A stretch of 64,000 bases of DNA from Synanceia verrucosa (taxonomy: Eukaryota > Chordata > Actinopteri > Perciformes > Synanceiidae). The notes under the pieces were generated by a model. That model was not told where the DNA came from. It was given only the letters and a program-made list of their open reading frames with translations, and ran no database searches. Shown piece after piece: positions 36,209 through 49,860 of the stretch (positions within the stretch are counted from its first letter, which is position 1; every line of letters begins with the position of its first letter). Where the stretch lies: NCBI GenBank assembly GCA_029721515.1, contig CM056559.1:18021479-18085478 (forward strand), given 5' to 3'. A program made the translations under genes and the position numbers.

Positions 36209-38557
36209 TTCTCCATTTGGCATAAAGGCTATGGATTACGCTATAGAGGTGACAGATGATATGTTTACAGGAGAATGTTTGCTTTCTGCACGATATTCAA
36301 TTACAGGGTTTGTGTGTGTCACCGCCTGTGAATCAATGCGTGTGTGAGAAAGACAGAGTGTGTTCATGGCTAGTCGCTTGTGTGTGAAAGGGTCACATAC
36401 CTTTATCAATCACACAGAATTTGCTTACTTCCTTCTTCACTGTCTCTCCCTTCAATCCAACACCCACACAAACCTTTATTTGTCCTGGGAAGTAGTCCAG
36501 TCCGAATCTAAACTGGTGCTGTCCACTGTTTACTGGAGTTCCGACACAGCACAAATAAATAGCTTAATGCTATTTACAAAGCAGACCTGCTCATAAACAA
36601 TGCTTCCCCAAACCCCCATCCCTAAAAGCCAGGCCTGGCCGGTGGAGGGGTGTTGTGGCAGCAGTACAGTTAAACATAGCAGTGGTCCCATGTGATGTGA
36701 TGATGACTGTCCTCAAAAGATTTTCATCTCCATGTTTTTCATTCATTTAAAATCCTGAATGAACTACGGTGATGTGTTGCGGCCTCTCAAGACATAAAAC
36801 AGCATTAAAACAATGTTAAAGGGTTGTGTTGGTGGTATCTAGGACGTTTTAAGTTTCATCAGACAAAAAACACTGGAACAACTCAGCAGTATCATTTCCT
36901 AACACTAGCAGCCAGGTTGTGCTAGAAAAGAATGGGTCAGCAGAGTGATCATTTAAATGTAGGGGTAACAGCACACATTTTCACACAGTGTTGCTGTGAG
37001 TTGAACACATGAGAAGTGACAGAAACTACAGTCAAGTCCTCTGACCATCCCAAAAACAGTTTTGATGGTGAAGGATACTGGTGAATTTACAGGCCCTGTT
37101 AGTAGTTTTCATGCCTAAACCTTTGACCCGGGAGACCACTGTTCATTTTCTGTCAGCTTTAACATTTCAAAGTTACATAAACCTGCTTAACTACTTAACA
37201 AGCAAACTTATTTTAACCCAATCCACCATTTTTTCCAATGTGTTTCCTGTGAATGCATTTTGTGTATTCATGTAACAAGCTGAAAATGCCACATGTAAAG
37301 TGTCACAATTTAAGGCACAGGGGCACTGACCCAGCTGGTGGATTTGATGAGCTGAGAGTGAGGATGTATTGGGGATGCTGTGTGAACAGCAGCCATAATA
37401 ATATTGTACCGTGTCTGGCTTCCTCTCAGGGGGGTAAACGAAGAGGATTCCCAAAGCCACAGCTTCATGTTCCTGGAAATCCCTTGCAATCCCATTTGAT
37501 CTTAACACTCTGCCTCGCCTAATGTGTCCCTAAGCTGGCCTTATCACACCACAGAGAGGGCCAGAGGGATAGACCGACCGATCTACAGTTGCACTGCAGG
37601 TTAGGATTTGTTTCACATCAACAGCAGCTCAGACACTTTGTGCTCCATCAGACCAGTCAGATGTTTGCTGTCTGACGTCTGCAGGCAGCAAAACAACAAA
37701 GAGAATGACCAGGTGGTGGGACAGACAGCGAGAGAGAGAGACAAACAGCCAGCTGAAGTAAAAGCATTATGACTCAACTCTACTCCACCAGCCTCTTCAT
37801 TCAGAGCAAATAATCCTCCATTATCGTGTCTCTCTCTTGGGCCTAAAAGCAAGCATCTTACAGGGAATTAATCATATTGTACAAAGGGGAGGGCAGAGCC
37901 CATTTCATTCCCTCGTCAAGTTTGGGGAGAATTGTATTGGAAGCCAAGCAGCCACCTGGGAGCAGCCTCCTCTCCTCTTTCCTCTCATCTCCTTGTTTGT
38001 GCCTTTCCAAAGCCATATGTCTGCTCTGTCTGTCCAACCTGTCCTCACTCACAACTCTTGAAATACCAACGTCTAAGGTCGGCATTGACATATTTTACTG
38101 TAGCTTCATCGTGTATAACTTATGTCCTTCAGTAATTCCCATCGTGACAGTCATACTTATTTTCATGACAACCACAACTAGGACTCTCAAACAATTAACA
38201 GCGACAGAGATTTATGTAATTTCAATAAAAACAGTATGTTATGCGTTGACTTTAATCAAGAGTAATGTGTTAACACTGAACGTACATATTTTAATCAAAA
38301 ACATAAGCTTTTCCTGAGCCTGATCTTTTGTTATGTTAGTCTAAAAAGTCTTTTTTGAAAAGAGACTGTACACATGTAACACGTCTTATTGTTTGCGAGT
38401 TCCATGGCTCTGGAAGCACAGTCTGTTATGAGTCATCAGCTCAAATCTGTGGACCAGCTCCGACACTGAAGAACAGAAAGTGTGGTTTCAGCTCTGTGTA
38501 AGAACTGTATGAAAATGACCCCGACTGGAGCTCGAACAGTCAACTTAGGAAAAAGAA

Positions 38558-38562
<5 letters not shown>

Positions 38563-38598
<36 letters not shown>

Positions 38599-38700
38599 AA
38601 CCCGTGGCCAGCCAAGCCTCCTCAGACCTCTAAACAAGCACCATAAATTCACCCTCCACTTACCTGCAGTAAAAATGTCAGGAGCGAGGCTTTTATTAGG

Positions 38701-38730
<30 letters not shown>
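38563..38730. repeat. Opposed (TG)n and (CA)n tracts
   Basis: A (TG)n tract at 38563-38596 and a (CA)n tract at 38702-38730 are separated by about 105 bp. They are complementary, so one strand of RNA could pair the two tracts into a stem of about 28 bp. Confidence 0.9.
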
Positions 38731-38735
<5 letters not shown>

Positions 38736-40071
38736 TTCACACACAGAACTCGCTTAGAAGTCACTAAATGCACACCCCCTCACCCTCCTAAACACACACA
38801 CCAAAGCCTTTTACTTGCCGTCTATCTAGCCATCATCCATAGCAGTCTAGCAGCCTCACACAGATACTGACTCCATGCTAACAGCATTAGCCACACAGAT
38901 CCTGGCACACACAGTCGGTCAACCCAATGCAATCACTGTGACACAAATTCCATCTTTCTCTGAGAGATATTACCTGACAATATTTCATCCACACACAGAC
39001 CAAGAGTTTAAAGGCAAGAAACCAAATGACTACTGGGTTCAAAATGCTCTTATAACCAATAACTCCACCTTAGTATACATTCAGACAGATGTTATGCAGA
39101 TTTCATGACATAAACCAGTGTAATAACCACCTTACTTAGCAACTTTAGAGCTAATTAATTTTTGTTTTTGAAATACAATAAATTTTCTTTTTATTAAGTC
39201 AGGATTAGTGAAGCTAAATAGTTATTGAGTTATGAAATGATATTAATTCTGCAAGTTCTGACTTACATTTCTGTGCCTCCTTTATTTCTTTTCTGTCCTT
39301 TAAATTTCATTAACTCATGTCCTCTATCCTCCCAAACTTGAGTAAATGTTTGGATTTCATTTTGAGATTTTATGCCATGGTAAACACTGATGAACCAAAG
39401 ATCCTACCACAACTGCATCAGTAACAGTTTCTACATATGACAAAAACCTTTAACTTTGAGTCATCTTCTGACCATCATTCATTCATTCGTCATCATTCGC
39501 TCATTCATTGCCAATCAGGATCTGATCCAAACACTCATTCACACACTGATGGATCAGCCTATAGGTGGTGTCTGATGGCCCAAGGACACTTCAACCTTCT
39601 GATTAATGGAAGAGCTGCTCTACCTCTGAGCATAAGCCATCCCGGACAAACATCTAAAACAGTAGTAAGAAGTAATACTTGTTTTTTTGTCAGATCAAGG
39701 GGATATATGACAGCTCTAACATCATGATAAACCCTCAAACTGCACCATTTCTCAGGCTTTTCCAAACAATTTACGAAAACCAAGAAGCTTGAAGCTTTTT
39801 TTCCCCATCTCAGACTGTAGTAACCATTTTCTGAGAGAGAGAGTAGTAAAGTCTAAACTATCTGTCACCCAGAAGAAAACACCAGAAAACCTGTGATGAA
39901 CCAAACAGTGTCACAGTGTTTACCAATCAGATATATATCACATCTTTTATGTGTCCTGGTGAAGATGTAACCTGCCAAAGAACCAAAGGAGCATGTACAC
40001 CACCCCCATCATCCTTCTCAACACACACAAACACACATGAAAGCGAGCAGCAGTGAACAGTAGTGTGTATT

Positions 40072-40074
<3 letters not shown>

Positions 40075-40103
<29 letters not shown>

Positions 40104-40253
40104 AGAGACACATCTGGGAGTGTAATCAGAGGGATTCTTTCAAGAGCTGCCAAAGCAAACAGGCCAATAAGGAATCCACTTTACAGACCATCGATCTCCG
40201 CTGGCCACAGCCAACACAAACACACACACAAACACACACACATACACACACAC

Positions 40254-40322
<69 letters not shown>

Positions 40323-40411
40323 TGAGCTGTCACATGCACACACACTCACAGAACAACGTCTAGATTCACGTTCAGCACAATACCCACCTACACAGCAGGA
40401 AGACCAACAGA

Positions 40412-40454
<43 letters not shown>

Positions 40455-40455
40455 T
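40075..40455. repeat. (TG)n, (CA/CG)n and (CT)n cluster
   Basis: A (TG)n tract at 40075-40102, a mixed CA/CG tract at 40213-40321 including (CGCA)n, then (TC)n at 40412-40432 running into (AC)n to 40454. The TG and CA tracts are complementary across about 110 bp. Confidence 0.95.
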
Positions 40456-41200
40456 ACCCATAAACCTACACACAATGCAGGATGTCCTACAATCTGACAC
40501 CGATGCACACAGACACACACACACACAGCGTAATACAGTGTGTATTATCTCATGCTCACATAGAATACAGGATGTTGTCATTTCTCCAAAATAGAACAAG
40601 GGTGTAGCTGCTGCTAGTTCACCTCACCAGTCCCCACACACCTCACACCATTATGTGCTACCTGTGTACAGTTGTGTACACGTGAACATGTTTTGATTGT
40701 AAGAAGTGAAGAATGACATGAGAAAGAAGGCGAGAGAAGTATCTAGAAAGTCATAGTTTGAGGCATGTGGACTGTAGATAATGCACAAAAATCCAATAAA
40801 GTACCAAAAAGACAGTTTTTTGTATATTAGTATTTTAAATTGGATTTAACAACAATGAATAATAACATTAAGAAAGAACAGTAACGAATGTTCTTTAAAA
40901 CCCAGGACAATTTTTCATTTGCATTATAGCATATCCTCTGCTTGTCTCAATTACAATTTTTTTCTCCTTCTTTTTTCCTCCAACCAGACAGGGGGAAAAC
41001 ACAGAGATGCACACAAATAAACAATGGAAATATTGTTATGGGGAGTCTCTGAGTGTTTCAGAGCGTCTTGCGCTGAGGAACCATCAGCGTCTAAAACACT
41101 TCCAGATGATCCTCAGACAATAGGAGGAGAGAAAACAAGAATGATACGTCATCCATTTACTTTAGGCCTCAGAACAACAATAAATCCTGTGTAGCAGGAG

Positions 41201-41201
<1 letters not shown>

Positions 41202-41271
<70 letters not shown>

Positions 41272-41410
41272 CACAGTAAGTAAGTATGTTTGTTCATGTG
41301 GACATGTGGTGATCTGGAAAAGGAAACTAGATAGATTGAGCTGATAGGAAACTGCAAATACTTGAAAGCCAAGAAATAATGCAACCCACCAACAGGTTGT
41401 TTTCACAGTG

Positions 41411-41469
<59 letters not shown>
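41202..41469. repeat. (CA)n-(CGCA)n and (CA)n microsatellites
   Basis: 41202-41275 is (CA)n running into (CGCA)n, the latter about 9 units. 41414-41469 is a pure (CA)n of about 28 units. Confidence 0.95.
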
Positions 41470-41472
<3 letters not shown>

Positions 41473-41856
41473 TGCCAAGTGCAGGATTCAGCCTCCATTG
41501 AGAAAATCAACGAGCTGTGCCTCTCCAGAGACTGAAGCACACACACACACAAGCCTACTATCAGTGGCGGTATCAGGGTTAAAGCCGGTGGCTGTGATGG
41601 AGCTGCGAGGCTCTGCTGGCGAACACCAGCGGGCAGCTACGCATGTTTATGCTCCTAAATAGAGTAAAAACAAAAAGTTCATGCCAGGTTTGTAACTGCG
41701 AGGTAAGTTCAACATATCCAGGGTTTCTGGGTGTTCATATTCATATTCATATTAATATTATTGTATATTAGCACTTTGATGCTTTGACAACATCAACTAT
41801 TTGAAATGTTTATGCCAATAAGGCCACTTTTAATTGAATTGTAATACATATTACCT

Positions 41857-42215
41857 GGGTGGATGGTGGTACAGTGGTTAGCACTGTTGCCTCACAGCAA
41901 GGTACTGGGTTTGATTCCCGATTTCTGTGTGGAGTTTGCATGTCCTTCCCATGTCTGCATAGGTTCTCTCCGGGTACTCCAGCTTCCTCCCACCATCCAA
42001 AAACATGCATGGGGTTTAGGTTAATTGGTTAATTTAAATTGCTCATAGGTGTGAATGTGAGTGTGAGTGGCTGTCTGTCTCTATGTGTCCTGCGATGAAC
42101 TGGCAACTTCATCCAGGGTGTACCCTGCCTTCCACCCTAAGACAGCTGGGATAGGCTCCAGCCCCCCCCCCGCGAACCCATGTGAGGATAACTGGTAGAT
42201 AATGGATGGATGGAT
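41857..42215 (+). mobile_element. Full-length tRNA-derived SINE
   Basis: The head has Pol III promoter-like boxes: TGGTACAGTGGTTAGCACTG (A box region) and GGTTTGATTCC (B box, one change from GGTTCGATTCC). The body follows (TGTGTGGAGTTTGCATGTCC, CTCCCACCATCCAAAAACAT, TGTGAATGTGAGTGTGAG, CTGCGATGAACTGGCAAC, GGATAGGCTCCAGCC) and the tail is a short (ATGG)n. This is the very common fish SINE with a tRNA-like head. The same body appears 5'-truncated at 14158-14359. A C9 run marks the region before the tail. Confidence 0.8.
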
Positions 42216-43177
42216 AACATACTGATAAAATTAGATTAACCATCTTTTTGAGCGGAATTAACTTCAACAGCCAAATATATACTGTATATGGGCTATAGGC
42301 TTCACGGTCTGTACAAGATGCAACACTCTGTCCTTTACAGGATACAGTAAAGTTCCCAAATACCCTTTTAACAAGGAAAAAAAGGGCTGAAAGAAGGAGG
42401 GATCGTCTTCCAGGATGGACAGACAGGAAGTCAAGTGCGCAGAGTAACAACAATGAGAATTTACACATGGACTCTCCATATGACAAAAAAATGTGTGAGT
42501 GTTGGAAAACAAGCTTAAAGTGGAAATTGAATACTTGTGATTAGAATTAACCAGATGAACAGCACTGGGGTAGGGCAGCGTGACAGAAACTGGGATCAGG
42601 CAGCAAAATGCAGTTTTAAAAGTATGTGTTGTTGTGAACCTCCCTGGACGACAGATGTAATTGTGCTGTATGAATGAGAATAAAATGCACATGTGCTTCT
42701 GTTTTTCCTGCCTCCTACTGAACTCTGGAGGTGCTGCGGGGTCACACTGCCTCAGAGAGCTGCGAACGCACACACACATTTCATTTAGTCTGGCTCTCAC
42801 TGCACTCATTAGTCACTAGTCTGGGTCTCATGATTTTCTTCGTGTCCCACCGTGGTCGAAAATGTAGCATCAGAGGGCCTTTCCACCCTGACAAGAACAC
42901 AATTTGCGGGCAAAACAGTGGGTTTTTTATGGCAGTATAATGATTGAAAATGAAGGAATTTAATCTAATGAATATGTGTACAAAATGTTCCCTATGGAAA
43001 GAGCTACAGTCTGCAGTGTACATGTGATTTAAAAGGACTAAGATGACACTTTTAGTGTCAGAAAGAGAACGAGGAGTGGTGTGACCGGCTCACAGAAAGT
43101 GCTGGGCAGGAACAGACACAAGAAGATGAAAAAGGACAGCAGGGGTGAGGTAACCATGTGCAGATGGACGCTGTAGA

Positions 43178-43520
43178 TGTGTGTGTGTGTGTGTGAGCGT
43201 GTGCGTGCGTGTGTGTGTGCAGGCAGCTGCAGGAAGAATCCTGCTGAGAAAGAGCAGGACGTCTTGTCATCCACTGTGGCCACAACATCAAGACACACAC
43301 ACACACTCACACACATCAAAGGGTGTGTGGCCGGTACCATTCCAGCACTGTGATGGTGTTGGGAGACAAACAACAACAGCGTCACACACACCACTCGCAC
43401 AGCATTCTCTGAGTCACTCTGTAACACACACGCACACACATGCATACACACACACACAAAAACACATGCATACACACAGTATAATCAGTCACATTCATAC
43501 ATGCAAACAAACACACGCAC
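43178..43520. repeat. (TG)n and degenerate (CA)n tracts
   Basis: (TG)n with CG interruptions at 43178-43220, then scattered CACACA tracts at 43290-43315 and 43420-43525. Open frames here are only His/Thr or Cys/Val dipeptide repeats. Confidence 0.85.
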
Positions 43521-44568
43521 ACACATTCCCTCACTCACAAACACATACACATCCACACAGCCCACATAATGGGCCATTTCAGCACCAAGACCACAGCTAA
43601 TACAGTAAATGACAGGGAAGGACTGGGAGCAGGCCAAGCTAAATGTGACACTGATTTTCTCTAGTGTGTGTGTGTGTGTTTACCACCCTGACACCGTGAC
43701 TCTGCAGGCCAGGGCCCAGATGCCGGTGTGGCCGCTACGTGGTTTGGTTTCACCGTCCCGGCACACAGATACATGCACGCAGCACTGTCCTTAAACAACA
43801 CGGCTGTGGTGTCGGAAACTCTGACCAAAGTGTCAGTGGAAGCATCAAAGCAGAGTAATGAGAGAGCAGAGAAAAACCAGTCAACAAGGCAGCTCACACC
43901 AATCCAAAACACAGGAATACACTCCGCCAACCAGTTCACCGCGCTGGGGGGTCGCTGTGTGCGAGTAGCGTGATGAGAGTGTTTAGGTGGGCACGATGGG
44001 GCGAGGACATCAGACAGTTTGTCTTGTTTATTCATAACTATGGAGATATAGCTGCATTAACAAAGTGATTCCTCTTGAGATGCTTTCTTTTTTGTTTTCT
44101 TCAAACCAAAATTGAGAACTATGATTATGAACTAAAGCCATGGGAATATTTCCCACCCTGTTGTCATCAAATTGGATACATTTCTACAAGAAAAGCTGAG
44201 AAAATTCCACCCATTTTCCTCACCCCCTCTTTTATTTCCCCAAGAATCAGCTTTTACACAATATTTTAACAAAAGCCACGAAAAGTCACACTCCGACACG
44301 GAAACAGAGACTCATTTCCCGTTTCCTACCAACTGTCATTGTTGGTTTCCTTTAACCAAAAGTTAAAGGGTCTAGAACCCCATCTGTCAGAGCATTTTTT
44401 CAGTGTGGTGAGACAGCTTTCAGTTTATATATACCTAAAGAATAGGACAGTGCTAATGTGCTAATACACAGTAGTATATATTGTATATATGCATCAATGC
44501 AGGGGTGGACTAGGGACATGAATTCAGCCCAGCAGTTGGAGAAGCTTTTTATGTGAACGCCTTCAGTG

Positions 44569-45014
44569 TAGAGCTGTGCGATATTATGATATATATCGTA
44601 ATGCGGTATAAAAATGTCTACTGTACGATATAAGCCTCTGTTGTTTATATCATAATTTTAATATGTAGCTACTTAGTTAGCTCTGTTGCTACACTAACTT
44701 TAACATTACTGTGGTTGTGGTTTAGATACTCAGTGTAAAGCACAACTCAACATCAGAATGACCGCTGAATAATCCAAATGTATAATGCGAGTTCAAAATG
44801 TGTATTGTATGAAGCATAGACATAACAGTATGACGACTACTGTAACCTCAGCAACGCTACTGCTTTGTGGTAGCATGTTCACGTCACCCATAAGGACTTT
44901 TTTGTGGCAGTTTTAGCTTGGGAGTAAAAAAAAAAAAAAAAAGTTGGAGCTCAGGAGAAAACAGAGGTAAAGCAGCATGGAGGACACTATTGCCTGTGAA
45001 TGATTTATTATCGC
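44569..45014. mobile_element. hAT-like non-autonomous element fragment
   Basis: Starts TAGAGCTGTGCGATATTATG with ATATATCGTAATGCGGTATA and GTCTACTGTACGATATAAG, the left end of a fish repeat built of CGATATA words that I associate with hAT elements. The right end is not found because the sequence changes at 45015 into the TTAA-type repeat. The class is recalled, not proved. Confidence 0.4.
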
Positions 45015-45515
45015 TTAAAGGGACACTATGTCATTTTTTTAAGTATTTTATTACATCAAATCAATATCTTCATCCATAAATAGATCCTCGTTGGTGTAAA
45101 ATAACATATGCCACCAATCTGACTTATCCTGCTGGGTGAAGAATCAGTTATCTGTCTTTACATAGAGCGGGTCGCTCATACAGAGGCTTCCATGTCTTTC
45201 CGGTCTATCAAAAACTACGAACTGCCGAGAGGGACATAAAGCACTACCTGCTAGTACCCATAGGACAAAATGCATCTCCGCGTTCTGCGATTCACTTTTC
45301 ACAGAGAAGCAAGGTGGAGAAGCAGGTTTTACTTACCCGGCACTAAACTAAAACCTGCACTGCACTTTTACAAGACCATACTTATGCTGTGCTGAATCTT
45401 CATTGCCAAAAAAGCGTAAAAGGGCCATAAAATGACTGGAGCTCCACGCCGGGGATCCGCACTGAGTGGCCACCCTCCGGACCGGAGGAGGGCTGTGGAG
45501 GACCGGGGAAAAATG
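45015..45515. mobile_element. TTAA-type dispersed repeat, copy 2
   Basis: Starts TTAAAGGGACACTATGTCAT and matches 24655-25179 in the same orientation over most of its length. Relative to copy 1 it has an extra GGTGTAAAATAACATATGCC near 45094 and lacks about 45 bp of the GC-rich part. It begins exactly where the CGATATA element is cut off, suggesting it inserted into that element at a TTAA. Confidence 0.65.
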
Positions 45516-45899
45516 TCTTGTGCCTGAAACTAACCAAACCTTAACTAGAGCAGCATTTATACAAGACATTTTGAAGGGCAGGGAACATAACATGCCATTT
45601 TATTTGGAGGTCTTTCTGTCCATTTTGGATAAAAATGTTGCCTTTTACAAACAACGTAAATGTAAAATGTAAAAAGTCAGCACTGGCATTTGGGACACGA
45701 ACAGCAGAGATGTGGGGTGGTGAACATAGAGATGAGACTCACTCCAGCATGGTTCAGACACTCATAATAACTGGTAGATGTAAGATTAGGATACTCTTTC
45801 CAATGCATGAGTGTCTTTCATGGTAAAATTCACGGATATGATATTACTAGATTAAGAAATGCAGACAATGCTGAATATCTATGTATACATGTGTGTCAT

Positions 45900-46270
<371 letters not shown>

Positions 46271-46292
46271 CCCTTTAATCTCTGCCTACTCC

Positions 46293-46293
<1 letters not shown>

Positions 46294-46332
<39 letters not shown>
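46294..46332. repeat. (CA)n microsatellite
   Basis: About 19 CA units, 160 bp after the (CA)53 tract. Confidence 0.95.
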
Positions 46333-46334
<2 letters not shown>

Positions 46335-46829
46335 CAATCAACACCATCCCCAGCAGCTCTACACTGACTAAATGAAGACATTCTGCTCCAGATTATCAGT
46401 CATAACATCATGACAGGGAATTCATGTCCTGTGTCTTCAAATTTGTTTTTTTTCTTTCTTTTAAACTAAAACTGCAACAAACATCATTAAGAGGGAAGTG
46501 AATTACATTTTCCCCGACAAAAGCAACATCAGTCAATATCATCTGCTACAAATATGATAAATATGATAGCGCTGAATGATTTTGCAGTAGAAGCTGCATT
46601 TACACCACACAGACATTCAATATCAAATACGTTATAAAAGAAATGACCCCATGCTACAATAAAATTTCTTTACAGTAGAAGTCCAACCGCAAAGTTATGT
46701 AAGTTAAATATTAGATGACACAATATTAATTATTTTTGAACAAACCTCTCATAATCTACGTACATGTGCAGCAACTTTGTCTATTAATGTTTAACATCAC
46801 TGTAACTTCTCTTTATTCCACAAGCTGGA

Positions 46830-47070
46830 CCATTTTGTTTTCTTTATTCCTCATTAGTCCTGCACATACTTAGGCCTATATTTTCTAAGATTTGTTCACT
46901 TCCTTACCTTTGTTTTCTACTTATTCTGACATATTTATTTACTTATTCTATTTATATATTGATGGCACTGATTCTTATTTTGTTATATAGGTTTCTTATT
47001 GTAATGTTGCTCTATCCACTTTGCTGCTGGAACACTGGAGATTTACCTGTTTAAATAAAGGATGATAATT
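46830..47070 (+). mobile_element. LINE 3' tail fragment
   Basis: AT-rich block ending CACTTTGCTGCTGGAACACT followed by GGAGATTTACCTG and AAATAAAGGAT. This matches my memory of the 3' ends of several fish LINEs (GCTGCTGTAACACTG … AATAAAGGAT). No coding part. Confidence 0.4.
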
Positions 47071-48370
47071 TGGCAGTAGAAATATAGACAGTAATATGCC
47101 CATTTAAGAGTCATCTCAAGGCCTTTAATGGCCAAATTATTATTGTCTTTCGAACAATTATCTATGTTTTAATTACTGTATATTGTATAACAGAGTTCTC
47201 GTTATGTAATTAAGTAGCTGTAATTTTCCCAGTTTAATTTCTGACACTTGAAAACGAGTGCGCCAACTTAATGAAGTAGGAACTGAATGAAAACACAAGA
47301 ACAGGATCAGGCATGACATGAACAACCATGGATCTGCTTTTCACCATCACATCTTCAAACTGCAAATTAAAAATAATAATTAATGACATTTTCCGGGTTC
47401 AGCATCATCATAGTGAAACTGTAAATGCCCATACAGGTCATGTGATCCTAGAGTATTCCTGTCTTTTATGCCATTTCCAGTTCTAAAATTTGTTTAAAAT
47501 ATATAAACAAGACTTCACATTGTCACCTGCTAAAAAAGCACAACCATGGTACTGGTTGCAACAATGGCCATAATGATCATAATATGATAGATGCTGAATA
47601 TCCATCTATTAAACACAAAGATGACACTGTATTTCTGTTTTTTATCCAAAGAGCCCAAATATATTCACTTTAAATATACAGTAGATATTAAACCAAAATT
47701 GATAAGAAGACCTGAAGAAAGTTTGCTGTATTTTACTCAATAACTTTAACTCGATTACTCCATATGTTTCGCTGTCTGTCGACCGACTAACTGATTAATC
47801 AAGTAGTTGTTGAAGCTCAAATTGTAATAATTGTGATAAAGAGTGTTGTCGTCACAAGGTCACACCTGGGCAAGCCTCTGCTCCACTGTAACACAATACC
47901 ATCTGTCAATCATCATTTCCTCAGCGTCGCTGTTTCTGACAAACTGAAAGTTAAATGACAAATATTTTGTGGGTGCAGAAAAACTGCAGCTCCAATGAAA
48001 TATCTTCATGCATGGTAGCAGTTTCCCCAAAGTTAGTTTGATTTACAGTTTATTCCAGCTCAAAGTCATATTCAGTCATGCACCTTCATTTCCTGTTTCT
48101 TGTCACTGAGTTGCTTGCTTGTTGCCCTACTCCTTCCTCTGAGGTCAGCATATGATTGCATCTTGTATGTGTGTGTATGTGTGTGTGCCTATGTGTGTGT
48201 TTGTATTTGTGTATGTGAGAGAGAGTGTTGATCTGGGTGCAGACAGTAGTCCTGTAGTGCTGGGCACGGCTAAGGCTCTTATATGGAGGATAATCCAGGA
48301 TAGCCAAGGGGGGTTTTAACTCACCCCTCTAACACATAGGGGGCAGGCAGAGGTGTGAAAGGGACTCTAA

Positions 48371-48955
48371 TGGCACTTTTCCACTACACAGTGACGGCAC
48401 GGCACGGTACGGCCCAGTTTTGGTGCTTTTCCATGACAACTGAGGACCTCAGTACCTCCTCGGTGTGGGCGGGGTCATCATATAGCAGCGCGAAACTGAA
48501 GTCATTTACATGCAACACAGAAAACCGAAGAGGAACAACAACAACACTACTATCACAAACAATGGAGGACACCCAATCAATAATCATGTATTTGTTGTTC
48601 GCTCTGTGGCTTTTTATCCTCGACTCACCATAGCGTTGTTTTCTGCGATGCCATTTTTTCGTGTAACAACAGCGAAGCAGTTGCTGGTTTTAAAAATGGC
48701 GGGGTCTAGTTGCTTTTGGCTTTTACAGGCTAGTCGGATGTCACGCATCCAATGACGACACTCATTGGCCAATCAGTAGAAGGCCGTCAGCTGACGTCAC
48801 GTTTTAGTATCGCTTTGGATCGCTTGGAACCAGGGCTGAGGAGGTGCGAAAAAAAAGTACCTAGTACCAGGTACCAGGTACTAGTGGAAAAGCGCCACAA
48901 CCATGCCGTAGAGCCGTGCCGTACCGTATTGTACCACGCCTGTGGAAAAGTGCCA
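48371..48955 (+). mobile_element. Inverted-repeat DNA element, copy B
   Basis: Terminal inverted repeats TGGCACTTTTCCAC (48371) and GTGGAAAAGTGCCA (ending 48955), 585 bp in total. Same family as 30367-30945 but in the opposite orientation; matching blocks include CAAACAATGGAGGACACC, CATTGGCCAATCAG and AGGTACTAGTGGAAAAGCG. A frame from the ATG at 48562 reads MEDTQSIIMYLLFALWLFIL, homologous to the frame in copy A. Flanking bases are TAA and CAA, compatible with a decayed 3-bp target duplication. Confidence 0.75.
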
Positions 48956-49639
48956 CAAAATCTCTCACCCAACCTATCTGGAGCCTACCTTGGCTGCCCA
49001 ATGTTCCCACATGACATTACAAGACAAGAATACAAAAAGTGTGCAGAACAAATGAAAGGTTCTTGAAGTGACAAGTTGTATTTGTGTTGATATGTAACCA
49101 TCTAATCATTTAAGCATGCAAAACAAGCAAAACAAGCAAGTTTTTCTCTTTCTTTTGTGTCTCTAATGATGAAAGACGTGACAGACAGAAATACAAATGA
49201 AGGGAGAAAGTGGAAAACTATTAAAGGCAGTGGTCATAGGAAGGAAAAAAGGCAAAAAGTAAGGAGGCTACGAATTAAATAAAACTTTAAATAAAAAAGA
49301 AAGAAAAGGGGAAAGACATTTGATAGAGAGAAGCAAGGACAGCGTGATGGAGGAATGACAGTGAGAGAAGAGAAAAGTGGTTTCATCCAAAGAAATGAAT
49401 GAATAAAGTAAACAAGACAAAAAAAAGAAAGTAGGTTGGTATGGATGTGTTTATTCATACAAATAGTGAAGAACGTTGATACTGAAACATCATGGAAGGA
49501 AAGAAGGAGGGAAGCAACAACGAAGAACAGGAAAATGGGAAACAGGAGGAAAGAAAAAAGATATATGGAAGCTTCCTCTCTGAATCTCTGCTTCTGTTTC
49601 TGTAGATGAAAACATGGTTGGTGTGTGTGTGTGCCTGTA

Positions 49640-49860
49640 TGTGTGTGATTTGACAGATCTGGCGGGGACGTTATCAGGCGAGGTAAATCGGCCTAAACCT
49701 GGTGCTAATGTCTTGGTGGGGGTGTGGGAGAGATTAATAAGGACCAGCTCCAAAAGGCTTTAGCTGGCCGACTAAGATTCTTAACCCGGCTAACCTCCCC
49801 TGGCGCCACCCGGAATCCAAAATGTCCCTGAATGTCGACGCAAAAGCACTCACACGAGTT
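49640..49860. other. Candidate conserved non-coding element
   Basis: Unique sequence with CTGGCGGGGACGTTATCAGG, GAGAGATTAATAAGGACCAG and GCTAACCTCCCCTGGCGCC. It follows a short TG-rich patch and has no open frame. Suggestive composition only. Confidence 0.2.

Noticed and set aside
41857..41925. tRNA-like sequence with A and B box motifs, considered as a tRNA gene
   Set aside because: It is the head of a SINE: no proper cloverleaf or anticodon arm, and the SINE body and tail follow directly.
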